From the NCBI GenBank assembly GCA_035578155.1, contig JAPWDM010000005.1:1178001-1242000 (forward strand): DNA of 64,000 bases, written 5' to 3'. Below the pieces are notes generated by a model. The model ran no database searches. It was not told the DNA's origin and saw nothing but the letters and a program-made list of their open reading frames with translations. Every line of letters starts with the position of its first letter. Position 1 is the stretch's first letter. Positions 21,787 through 34,730 of this stretch are shown here, in pieces. The translations under genes were made by a program, and so were the position numbers. The DNA is from Brachynemurus nebulosus. Taxonomy: Eukaryota > Arthropoda > Insecta > Neuroptera > Myrmeleontidae.

Positions 21787-22502
21787 AAATAATTACATGG
21801 GTGGCATTTGTTATAGACTAACTGTAATAAATACGGACATTAAACCGCATTATTATTATTATATTATTATAATTATTGGCAAATTTATATGATTTTAATA
21901 CCATAGTAGCGAAATAATAGTACACAATATGAATTATACCGACTTATTCATTAAATTGTCTTACCGTATTACACTCGAATTTTAAATTTTTTCTAAATAA
22001 ATTTATGTTTTCTATAACTCTTTGTTACCTAAAAACAATCAAAATCAAAGAGCGGCGAACCCAGAAATATTTCAGCTTTTCTTTTTTAGCGAGGCAACAA
22101 ATTTTTGTTAAAGGACAACTTATTCGAAAAAGGACAACTAAATGACAAAAATACCCCAAAGAAGTATACCTTCGAGGTGCGTGCTATCACTTTTTTTTGT
22201 TTGGAAACCGCCACTGATTAGGTAGGGATATCCATTTACAAAGTAGTAGTAGTAATAAAACACATATTATTTACCTGAATTTATTAAAGAATTCATAAAT
22301 ATGTACCGTATTTGGAAAGTATAGTTATAAACTTTGCTAATCTGTATTTTCTACATTACCCAGATACTTAACAATAATCAGTTTACCTTTTTGTTGTTTA
22401 CATTCTTCTGATTTAGTAATTTAGCAGAGCTTGAAAAACAATTAATATGTGAATGTCTTAGTATTCTTTTTCTTCCACATAACTTTTAATAGTCATTAGT
22501 AT

Positions 22503-22533
<31 letters not shown>
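22503..22533 (+). repeat. A-run of about 30
   Basis: Unbroken A tract after AGTATC. It could be a retroposon tail whose body lies upstream (22190-22500), but no body is recognised. Confidence 0.6.
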
Positions 22534-22536
<3 letters not shown>

Positions 22537-22819
22537 GTGAACAGCGGGGCCGCATCACGGGAGTCGAATTTTTCGCTACACCTTCGGTATTTCCAAATTA
22601 TCTAAATGTAGTCGAAAGTGTACAGGCGGATTGTCATTTTAATGTTTTCAAAAATGATGATAAGTGTCCGACTGATCGCGGCTTTAAAAAAAGGGTTTAA
22701 GTTTTTAACGGCTGAATTTCAGTAAATTTCAATTTTATGTCGATAGCAGTTAGCAGTAAGCAGGCATTCCTACCCATGCTTATCCGCCAATAGCCTCTGT
22801 GTTTTATTTTTAAATATTA

Positions 22820-22951
22820 AAATATATATAAATTTTAGTGAATATTATTTTTGGTTTCTAGGGACCTCAAAACAAATTTCTGCCATATTCCCGGGCTCAA
22901 GTCGTGTCATGAGACCTACTGGAATAGCTGAATTTCTGGAAATTCGCTAAA
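22820..22951 (+). repeat. Family A right-end fragment
   Basis: TTTTAGTGAATATTATTTTT, GGGACCTCAAAACAAATTTC, CCCGGGCTCAAGTCGTGTCA, ending AGCTGAATTTCTGGAAATTC-GCTAAA. Only a short (AT)n remnant precedes it. Confidence 0.8.
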
Positions 22952-23229
22952 TGGACCTTAAATAGTGAACTGGAAGACCTTTATGAAGATATTTTTTCTT
23001 TCCAAAAAATCTAAAATTCATATTTTATAAATAAAAACTGACTTTAATAATATTTTTTACATTACAATATTTATTACATTTATTATAACAGTTAGTTCAC
23101 TTTCTTTCTTTTTTTCTTAAACTTATTATGCCTACTTGTACTAGTCTGAAAATAAATCATTTTAAACACACATAACAATACCATTGAATTCTGATGTAAC
23201 AATGGAAGAAGCGGGGAGCAAGGTAATGC

Positions 23230-23800
23230 GGAAACCTTAAAAGACACCAACTGGATACTAATTCAAAACATGTACAAAATTTCAGCCCTCTAGGTTTACT
23301 CAGAGAGTCTCTAGGCGTGTTAGAAAAAAAGCAAAAAAATCAAGGAAATATTGGCGTAAAAATCGTGGAGGTAACGGTTATAAGTTCAAACCTCCAAAAA
23401 GCAGTGGCTGGCTATTAACTTAACCTGTACACAAAATTTCAGCCCTCTAGGTTTATTTAGGGAGATTTTGACCCGAACAAAACTGTTAAAAAACAAGAAA
23501 AATCATGTTCTTTTTATATAAAACTGAAGGGGGTAAGGGTTAAAAGTTGAGACCCCCAAAAGGCACACCCTTGACACCAAGTCAATCCAAATACAAAATT
23601 TCAGCCCTCTAGGTTTATTTAGGTGGCTTCTACGCGTTATATAAACTTCGAAAACGTCGAAAAATCATGAAATTGTAGCTTAAAAATGGTGAGGGTGGGG
23701 GTAAAATATTAGAACGTCCAAAAGGCACACCCTAGGTACGGACTCTATCAACATACAAAATTTCAACCCCTTACGTTAATTCTTGGGGGGGGGGGGGTAG
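23230..23800 (+). repeat. Tandem array, ~160-bp period, four units
   Basis: ACAAAATTTCAGCCCTCTAG-GTTTA recurs at 23274, 23431 and 23593 and, as ACAAAATTTCAACCCC, at 23755 (steps 157, 162, 162). Between them RAACSYYCAAAAGGCACACC and GTAARGGTTA-like parts recur. Units are diverged. A looser fifth match (AAATTTCAGCTCATTCCGTC) lies at 24054. Confidence 0.8.
23786..23800 (+). repeat. G-run
   Basis: Thirteen consecutive G in otherwise AT-rich sequence at the end of the tandem array. Confidence 0.85.
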
Positions 23801-24502
23801 CTATGGGCGTGCTTGATCAAGACGATACAGCCAAAACACTTTTTCCCCGTCTTCTCCCTCCAAATCACCCTAGGAAGCTGAATTTTGGATATGTTGGGAA
23901 TAGTTGACCGAAACATTATTTTCAACTGTTTGGAAAAGTTTTATTGTTTTGTCGCCCCCCACCACCCCCTTAAAGATCGGGTCGGATTTGACCCCAAAAT
24001 TTGACCCTACTTTGATAGTACTGCTGTGCGTCTGAATGAGCCCCACTTACCAAATTTCAGCTCATTCCGTCCGTAAGGGGACCCTACACATGTCAAAAGG
24101 TAGCGGGAATATATAATCGTGTTCTACGGGTCCGAAAACGGATAGCACCCTTACTCTCGCCTCGTCCTGTTTTTGTAGTATAGGCTGTATGTCTAATTTT
24201 TTTTTCGAAGAATTCAATTCTAAATATGACAGTCTACGTATAATCTATAATCTAAATACGAATAGTTGAAAACTACCTATCAATAAACTATAAAAAAATA
24301 AATTATAACGAATGGACTATATCAAAAAATTTGGTAACGTTGCTAGGTAATGAACTACTGATTTAAGTAATGAACAAATTCAAACAATTAGATAATGACA
24401 AACGATTATATGATAAAATTTAGCCTGTTTAATTTAGCCACAGTATACTTGCTGCCATTTTATTCTATAGAATTTAGGCAACATTTTAATTTTATTTCTT
24501 AA

Positions 24503-24971
24503 ACTAGCCGTATCCGTGACGTTGTTCACGCGAAACGTTGAGTAGTTTCTTTTTCCAATTTGTAGTTTCTTGCAACACAAAATGCATTAAATTGTCTCCA
24601 AATTGACAATTGTGTATTTATTGTATTTTTCGGCACACAATTAGCAACATTTTTTTTTTTTTTTTTTATTTAAAATTCAGAAAAATTTCCAAACTACAAA
24701 ATTTATTTACAATTTTTGTTACTATAGTTATGAAATTTTTTTATGAAATATGTAAATTGGCGTAATTGGTGTAGATGCTCAAAATAGTTTTTCCCTTTTC
24801 CCGTGGGAATGAGACATTTTCCCGGAATAAAAAATACTTTAGATGTTGACCCAGATAATAAGTTATCATCACACCAAATTTCATTAAAAGCCGTCCAGTA
24901 GTTTTTACGTGATGCGTGAACAAACAGACAGATAGACAGAGACAGATTCACAGTTTTATTATATGTATAGA
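24503..24971 (-). repeat. 460-bp dispersed repeat E, minus copy
   Basis: Inverted partner of 20815-21273. It differs by scattered substitutions and an A-run expansion of about 10 bases at 24652-24667. Minus-strand frames at 24703-24951 are the same repeat read as protein. Confidence 0.8.
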
Positions 24972-25024
24972 TTTTAACCTAGATATGTGTTTTGATGTGT
25001 TTTGGCTGGGTTATAGCAAGTAAA

Positions 25025-25245
25025 AATTAGATAAATATACCTCATTTCAAATACAATTGGTCATGAGTTTTCGTTAAAAAATTAAATAATTCTTATATTC
25101 GAAACAAATCAATCTTCTATTCTTTTCTAAAAATAAACTGCAAATTTAAAATTTACATAAATGCAATAATAAAAGGGATAAAGCCAAGAAAACGGAAATT
25201 ATTTAAATTCAAAGTGACGAAGCATGGTTAAATTTAACTGAAATG
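25025..25245 (-). repeat. Dispersed repeat F, minus copy
   Basis: Reverse complement is about 94% identical by eye to 43472-43688, including TTTAACCATGCTTCGT, TTTCCGTTTTCTTGGCTTTA and AACGAAAACTCATG. No coding capacity seen. Confidence 0.8.
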
Positions 25246-26005
25246 AACCATAGCTAACACTTGTTGTTGTCTCTTTATATACTTATTGAACTAGATAGTA
25301 CGAGTATATTCATGATTCAATTGATTTCCATAATACTTATTGAACTTTTCAGCGCGTCCACCACAGTTACGGCAGTGTTTATTGGTTCAAGTCCATATTT
25401 ACACAAACATAAAGAATTTGTCAAAAAATCAAAAATATAAAACGCTATTAGAGTGGTCACGATGCCTGCGTACTCTTAGTCGGATAACGCAAGAATTTTT
25501 TTCAAAGCAAAATGTTTGTTCAAATAAGTTTTTTTTTTTTGCATTTTTATACGAATTTTTTTAAAAACTACGTTTTTTTTTTCAAATATTTACTTTCAGT
25601 TATTCTAGGCATGATTCTCAATATTTGAATATTATTGTTTAAGTTTGTCAAAAACTTCTAGACGGATTGAAATGAAACTTTTTTAAAGGGAAAGCGCCTA
25701 TTTAAAGGAGAAATATTCACTAGTTTTTTTGCTTATTTTGCAAAATTAAAACGTGACTTCAAAAGTTGTGGCTTCTAACTGACCGATTAAACTACCTTGA
25801 GAAGAACTGAATCTGTTTAACGATTTGGCTTTGTTGTTCTGCTTATTTTTTAAGTGATTACAATCTTCCGTTTAGATTTTTTAACTGAAAACTGTTTAAC
25901 AATTTTAACATTAATGTTTAGGTAATATATTGTTTAATTTCCGTGTTAGGTAGTTTGTCCAGTCATTTAGAAAGATAGGGGCCACGACTTCAAAAAAAAA
26001 TTTTT
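25246..26005. other. No gene seen
   Basis: AT-rich. The frame at 25340-25564 ends in a T-run-derived Phe tract and is unsupported. Confidence 0.5.
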
Positions 26006-26277
26006 AACTTCCCATAGGAAGTTATTGTAATGGGTCCGATTTTACGAATCGCTAATTTTGACATATCTCCACGTTTCAAGGTCACTAGAATCCGAATCCA
26101 TCGTTTTTAGCGTGATGTCTGTGCGTGCGTTCGTTAGTTTGTTTGTTCGCGAATTTTTTTTCGTCTCGCATATCTCGAGAACAAATGATGATATCAACTC
26201 CGGACTAATTTCATTAGATGCGTAATCAAAAAATGAAGACCGGATAAAATTTTCAGCAAATTCGGTTTGTTTTTTGT

Positions 26278-26314
<37 letters not shown>

Positions 26315-26683
26315 GAATTAACTTTATTAAGATAACATAGATTATATGGATTTTTTACCATAACATTATTTTATAATGGCCTAAGAACCTTCCTTGATGT
26401 TAAAAAGGCCAGTATATTATTATAAAATTTAATAAAATTTAAAAAAAAAAAGAAAAAAACGAAATAAGAAACTGTTTTTGAAATATATTTTGTCTCGCAT
26501 ATCTTGAGAACAAATGATGTTATCATTTGTTTGATAAGGGTGGAGGTACAGAAGGCGAAGCCCCCGGTATGGTGCAAGGGGCAAAGCCTCTATCAGGGGC
26601 CCAGGGGAGAAGTTGCCCGAAATGGAAAAAGAAATATTTATGTGCAGTAGTTTCTAGTCTTTAAGGACACCCAATGGGAAGTT
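26006..26683. mobile_element. Putative 678-bp element with AACTTCCCAT ends
   Basis: Left end AACTTCCCATAGG and right end, read inward, AACTTCCCATTGG match at 12 of 13. Inside are an A-run (26281-26311) and a duplicated TCTCGCATATCTYGAGAACA (26164 and 26494). A GC-rich stretch GGAGGTACAGAAGGCGAAGC lies at 26541. No target duplication was identified, so the class is unknown. Confidence 0.5.
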
Positions 26684-27528
26684 GACAGTGTGGGTAGACT
26701 TGTCCCCCAAATTTTTAACTTTTAATATTAGGACCTTTAATTACTCAAATTTTTTAAAATACATCTACGTGGCATATTAATTCTCTTCCCGGAACAACGA
26801 AGAAAAACCGTTTGATATCACTTTTTAAGTCAACAACTTCCGCTAATTTGTTAATTTTGAATATTCATTTTAAATTCTGATTAAAAAAATACGTGTACAT
26901 TTAAAATGAATACAAACATACATACATACATACGTTCATATAAAAATAAAACAAATCCCTTATTTATTAATCACATCCCTTTCTTTCATTGCATTCATCC
27001 ACAAGGTTCATTACAAACAAAGGTTTTTTGTAAAAATATAGGGTGTTATTTTTGTATCCAACTATAGAATAGTTAGTTGAGCCCTATTCCCTATATTCTA
27101 TTCAATGTAGGTGTCGAAGATCTACTAAGCATATACAATGACGCGATATTATTTTTAGTTGGGCGCAGTAAAAAAAAAGAGAATTGGTAATGTATCAACA
27201 ACCCTAAGTCACCCTTAAATACCCTCAATTTAGTCACGGCTAGCGGCACAACTTCCAATTTCCAAGTTCTATTGTTCACACAATGCCCCGGTATTATAAT
27301 AAATTGGTTAGGGAAAAATAAGCCATCAATCAAAACTAGACGATGACGACTTCAGAGGATGAGTCCAGAGCTTATAATATGAATCTGATACATACATGTA
27401 TATATTTATTTATGTATTATGTATATCGAATACTTTATAAAGTGTATTTTATTAATTATGTGTTTCAATTTTTATATTTATTTAATAGATAATCAATATT
27501 ATCAATGGGATATTTGACAGTATCAAGG
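26684..27528. other. No gene confirmed
   Basis: AT-rich; (CATA)n at 26909-26932. A minus-strand frame at 27091-27333 has no recognised domain. Confidence 0.45.
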
Positions 27529-27733
27529 AAAAAAGGAACTCTTTTTTTTTTTTTTAATTAAAATTGGGGCACTGCTGCCGGTGGATGGCGCGGTCAGCAG
27601 TGTCCGGCGGCATCGCCATCGAAGGGCATGCGCCGCCAAAACGGGAAAATGATAAAAACGACACATATAGACAGGAACACATAAATGCATTAGACAACGG
27701 ACAAACATACACATGATAAAAAAAGGAACTCTT
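27529..27733 (-). mobile_element. GC-rich retroposon end with 15-bp target duplication
   Basis: AAAAAAGGAACTCTT occurs at 27529-27543 and 27719-27733. Between them, read on the minus strand, 175 bp run from ATCATGTGTATG through GGCGGCGCATGCCCTTCGAT, GGCGATGCCGCCGGACACTG and GCTGACCGCGCCATCCACCG to a poly(A) tail (T-run 27544-27555). A poly(A) tail plus matched target duplication shows L1-type retrotransposition. The GC-rich body looks like the 3' UTR of a non-LTR element, 5'-truncated, or a SINE. Confidence 0.85.
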
Positions 27734-27799
27734 ATTTTTCAAATTAAAAAAAATTTAAAAAATAATTTTTTTAATCATTAACCAAGTGATCACAAACGA

Positions 27800-28012
27800 A
27801 CTCTGACGTCACATTCTCTTATATATTTAGATCCATTACATCTACAACTCTAATCAACATAACTAGGAAAATTAATCCAAATTTCTTTTCCTAGTTACAA
27901 GAAAAATAAAGAGTATTTTTCCTAATTACAAAACACCTGTTGCTATATTTAAAGAATATGACGTAATTGACAAGATATGAACGTTTTGGAAACAAATATT
28001 AAATTATAATAA
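27800..28012 (+). repeat. Dispersed repeat G, copy 1
   Basis: Aligns with 57358-57617 through TGACGTCAC-TTCTCTTAT, then TTTCTTTTYCTAGTTAYAAG, AAAAATAAARAG, TGACRTAAYTGACA and GARAACAAATATTAAA. Both carry TGACGTCA near the left edge. Confidence 0.6.
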
Positions 28013-28076
28013 ATACGCGTATTTTAATGTATAGTTTCCTACAATTAGTCAAATGCCGCCTCAGTGAAACGAATAA

Positions 28077-28235
28077 CATAATATTACTGGTCGAATATAT
28101 GAAATTTAATTGTGGAACTAGAAATATGAAATTAGGTTCAAAATCACTATTTATATGCGGTGTTAAGAAGGACCCAAATTTGGTCAGATTTTGTCCAATG
28201 ATTCTGGAGTTAACATCTGTTTTACAATATGAAAA
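28077..28235 (+). repeat. Dispersed repeat family B, copy 2
   Basis: ATGAAATTAGGTTCAAAATC, TATATGCGGTGTTAAGAAGG and TGATTCTGGAGTTAACAT parallel 2880-2955. The open frame at 28027-28248 is a reading of this repeat. Confidence 0.5.
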
Positions 28236-28239
28236 AACT

Positions 28240-31095
28240 GGAAAATAAATGAATCTCCTCTATTAGTGTTAAAAATTTTTTTAATTACAAAGTAGTATTA
28301 CTAACATACCTTTAATTGACAATTAATTTTTTCGAAATAATATTTTTACTGAATAGAATCTGTCTACTCATCCAGTAAAACATTGTTTTTTGTGTTTGTT
28401 TCGTAAATAACTATTTAGTTTTTAAAAAAATTTCCAGAATTTTTAATATTTCTGTTGCATTTAAAATTTTCTCTTTCAGGTATTTTTTGTGCTTAAATAG
28501 TAAATTTAAAATTTCAGAAAAATTTATATACGCCTTTCTAGCACTAACTTCTTCGAACACATTTTATGTCACTTCTTGTAAAATTAGTGTACTTACCTGA
28601 TGACGTCATAAAAATTATTCTGTTGATATGTGTGTACTTGAACATTAAAAAACGCAATTTGTTAGTCACTTAATTCAAATAACTTAATATTTCATATTTC
28701 TGTAACTTATGATCCTTAAAAATTTGTCCTTGATGACGCCATCGAGTCAAAATATTCTTATAAACAATTATAAATTTCTAATATACTATTAAACGTCTTC
28801 ACATTTCCAATAAAATATTTTTTTGACCCTAGAAATCCCTAATAATAAGTTAAGAACACCAATCACTAACCAGCGCTTCCATTACGGGTTTTGATATAAG
28901 CAATATATAAATATATTGTGATTTTTAAATGTAAGATTGAATTCATGTATTTTTTTGTTGGCTGATGAAAATGAAATTTTGAATTTTGAACATGTCACAA
29001 TTTTCTTTTCATTTCTAATTAAATTTTCGGTTGCGTGGTACAAATTTCTTTCATATTTTTTATATTTTTTAATATCATTTTCTATAAAATAAACCAAAAT
29101 AAACTTTCCATCCATTCTTAAACATTTGAAAATTATCCCAGGCATAAAAAATTTGCATAAAGGTATATATGTGTATTTGTGTTATAAAATCTTTGCTATA
29201 GTCAAGTTGGCCGGGACACAATTTTAGTTAAAAGAACGATATATAGATAAAAATAGACGTCTAAAAGAGATAAAATGATATTATAGAACTATATATACAT
29301 ATATATATACAATACAAAATACGAAACTCGTGAAGTGAAGTAGGGACTTAAACCTTTTTTGAATTACAAATTTTGCCATTCTCCATAACATTTGAACTTC
29401 TTCATCATCCAGCATCGAATTGCACGGAACGAGATGAGATAGAAAATATTTCGAATATATAAAACAGACAGAGATAACCGGTTAGTTGGTTGGTCCGTAA
29501 AGTTGGTTTCCAAAAAAAAAAAAGAAAAAAATTCTACGATTTATATATTTATCTTGAAGTAGAAATATATGTTCCATCGAGTCACAGCAGAAAATGAGAA
29601 TTATAAAACACTAAATGTTTGTAGGTGGATTTCGAGAAAGAAAGTAAGTTACATCACAGTGTTGTATAACTAGGTCGGTCCAATCGGACATCAGTACCGC
29701 CTTGCAGAGACTCGAATCGTCGACACGCTATTGGTTCCATCTCTACGCAGCACTGTGTAACCGAAGAGACACCCATCCGGTTAGGTTTAAAAATTTCTTT
29801 CGTTTTCTAAATTATTTTGCTATAGCTAAAATGAAAATATTTTTTTATTGCTTCTTTTTTGCTTCTCTTCAATCTTACGTTACGTTTTATTGCTTGCTAT
29901 CTATGTAAAGCTAGGCTAGCTCAAACGTTCGCTGCTCTAGCTATATATATGGTGGCAATAGTGATACAGGAACGGGGTTAACACAGTTAGTTTCGTTTTA
30001 TTTCGTTTTAGTTACATAATATCTATGCGAATGTTTCTACCATTCACTCATTTAATGGAATTAAATTTAAAGATAACAAAAATAGAAAATAAAAATAATT
30101 ACAGATTTAATATTCCCATTTAATATTTTATGTAATCTTGTTTTTTTTTCACCAAAGAAAAGTAAATTAAAAACGAAAATAAACTTCATTAAATCAAGAC
30201 TAGCTTACTATCCGATACTAAAGGTTTTGATTGATATAGGTTGATTGCATTGTAAAATCATATCTTGTTTATGACAAACGAGATTTTTAATAAAAATCGT
30301 CCTTTAAGTTATGTATTTCATCTAAATATCAAAATTCCGTTTTATCTAAAAGTTTTCTACCTTAAGTGTTTCTGTTAAAGCTAAAGATATCTTTTATTCT
30401 GTTTCCTGACTTAAAAGTTGCTACTAGCCGAAGAGAGAGAACCACATTTTACTAAAATTTGTTTATTTACACATGTAGCAGTGTCACTCATTACAGAAAT
30501 ATCTTAAAATTTCATTCCGTAATATTTTAAAATTCTATTCTAAGGTTACTTGATTCATTTATGCTTTTTTAAGCTATCAAAAACATATTGTCAAATACCA
30601 GATCAGAAAGCAAATTCTATTTTCTAGGTAGGTATTAGGTAAGGCCTACTCTAGGATTATCTCTAAGAGTAAAGGCTGACTATTCATCACCTGTAACATG
30701 GATTTTTCATTCAGACCAAAAGCAACTTGAGTTCGATTGGTTCAAACAAAAAAAAAAAAAAATTCAATCAAAAATCCTAAATTCTAATTTTTGTATAAAT
30801 ATAGAAATATATATTCAAACATACTTATTTACACAATTTGTGCATTTATACAAACATCGATGGACATAATATAATGGTCCCTTTGGGCCCAATTATAGCC
30901 CTTCTTAAACGGAACGTTAATGAATAAATTTGTAGTCATAAACAAATCGAATAAAATGCGTGTTTTTATCAAAATAATCAACCATTTGAACTAATTGTAA
31001 ATATGTACATTCTTATTCGAACATGTTAATTTACTGTTTTATTATTATTTTATATTAAAAAGAGATTTGTTTAAGAACAATAAATATAGTCTAGA
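28240..31095. other. 2.8 kb without recognisable gene
   Basis: AT-rich. A TGACGTCA palindrome lies at 28602-28609, imperfect (TA)n at 29283-29312, and short A-runs at 29511 and 30751. Frames at 28882-29145 (minus) and 29702-29908 show no motif. Nothing else can be supported. Confidence 0.5.
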
Positions 31096-31097
31096 AC

Positions 31098-31135
31098 AGG
31101 GGTTCCCAAAGTGTGGCCCGTGAGCCAAATGCGAC
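31098..31135 (+). repeat. hAT-type terminal fragment
   Basis: CAGGGGTTCCCAAAGTGTGG-CCC is a frequent hAT terminus. No inverted partner or duplicated flank (GTCTAGAA) was found. Confidence 0.5.
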
Positions 31136-31245
31136 CTGTAACATAAGATCATCTACAAACGTGAATTCGTAAAAGACTTTCCCGTTGAAAAATATCACAT
31201 TTTATGTTCAGTATATCAATATGTTTTTACATAAATTTTATATAT

Positions 31246-31530
31246 CAGTGGTGTTCAACCTTTTTTAACAAGTTTCCCAAATTCCTTCAGGAAATGGGTT
31301 TTAATTTCCGCATGTAATTTTTATGTTGTTTTCACAATTCCGATTTTGTGAAAATGATGAAAGCATCAGTGTCAAAAACCTACGAGCAGTTCCAAATTTT
31401 AAGTTTCTAATATGGAAATATAGAACGCTTTTGGATATTTCAAAAAAATTTGGTATACGTGATGACGAGTTTTTTCATTTTTTTGTAAAAATTGCCCTGT
31501 TCGTTCAGAAAATGTAACTTAATTTGTCTT
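31246..31530 (+). repeat. Dispersed repeat family C, copy 2
   Basis: Opens CAGTGGTGTTCAACCTTTTT, also hAT-like, and aligns with 4959-5280. The frame at 31323-31517 is inside it and not a gene. Confidence 0.6.
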
Positions 31531-31756
31531 ATTTTTCGAATTAGATTTTTCTGTTGGACAATTTCCCAGTTTCTAATTTGTAAGTTAAAATAGAACGTTG
31601 ACTCACTCTACAAATTCTAATAGTTACAATTTTGTATCTTTAAATTAAGAATGTTAAATAAGCATGGGCGTACCCAGCGAGGGACAGAGGGGGGCAGCGC
31701 CCCCCCCCCCTTAGAAGCACAAAAATTTAAATGGTTATAAAGTGATAAAACGAAAC

Positions 31757-31761
<5 letters not shown>

Positions 31762-31824
<63 letters not shown>
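31762..31824. repeat. (AT)n microsatellite
   Basis: About 31 AT units, inside the outer hAT-like element. Confidence 0.95.
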
Positions 31825-31830
<6 letters not shown>

Positions 31831-32028
31831 GTATATAATTAATATATAATAATAATATAATATGTTATATGATTTTATATATAATTATATGTAATTATAT
31901 ATATGTCATATAGAGTTTATAATTATTATATAATATAAAAATTGAATGTGAATTATATAAAATTATACATATGCTCATATATAATTTTTTTTATTGGAGT
32001 TACCACACTGCCTTTTCCGTACTAAAAT

Positions 32029-32467
32029 GGTACAACTAGGGATAGGAAAAACCTACCAGTTATAACCTAAAGCCGGCTTTTCTGTTTCGGCTCACCGGTT
32101 TATTCCGGTTATTTTCTTGACTCTTTTTTTAATCAATAACCAGAGAATAAAATCGGGCAAATATTTTTTGAAATAAAATAAATTTAAAAATTTATATTTT
32201 TTTGATAATTTGTTTTTATTAAGAAAAAATTATATTAATTTCTTTAAAATTCTAATACATTTAGCTCTAGTTATGGTTATTACGGTACGAAAATTATCAT
32301 CGTTTAAAGGTAAATATAATTGTAAAATGAAAATTTTTTTCTAAAAGTGTTGTTTTTCCTAAAATAAAAAAAAAAAAACGGTTATTTAGAGCAGTTATAA
32401 CCGTAAGATTAAACCGAAATAACCGAAAACCGATTATTTTTGAAAGGCCGCCATCCCTAGTTACAAC
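32029..32467. mobile_element. Nested hAT MITE
   Basis: Element 32037-32459 (423 bp): left TAGGGATAGG, right read inward TAGGGATGGC. Flanks GGTACAAC (32029-32036) and GTTACAAC (32460-32467) agree at 7 of 8. Inside, GGTTATTTCGGTT and ATAACCGAAAACC motifs repeat in both orientations, as hAT transposase-binding subterminal repeats do. Confidence 0.75.
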
Positions 32468-32527
32468 TTAACTTAACATGGTTTGCCCCTCTCTAGTTTT
32501 AATCCTGGGTACGCCCATGTAACTAAG

Positions 32528-34730
<2,203 letters not shown>

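Larger units (their letters stand above)
31655..32527. mobile_element. hAT-like element with 15-bp ends, host of a nested hAT
   Basis: Element 31663-32519. CATGGGCGTACCCAG at the left is exactly complementary to CTGGGTACGCCCATG at the right. Flanks TAAATAAG (31655-31662) and TAACTAAG (32520-32527) form an 8-bp duplication with one mismatch, the hAT length. Contents: G/C-runs at 31690-31711, an (AT)n tract, and a second element at 32037-32459. No transposase. Confidence 0.78.

Noticed and set aside
23230..23800. Spaced repeats read as a CRISPR-like array
   Set aside because: Units are diverged 160-bp tandem repeats, with no short identical repeats or unique spacers; the DNA is eukaryotic.
20815..24971. 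A single 4.2-kb transposon bounded by 460-bp inverted repeats
   Set aside because: The repeat unit looks like an independent arthropod repeat tail, the interior has unrelated insertions and no coding, and no shared target duplication was found; kept only as a finding to test.
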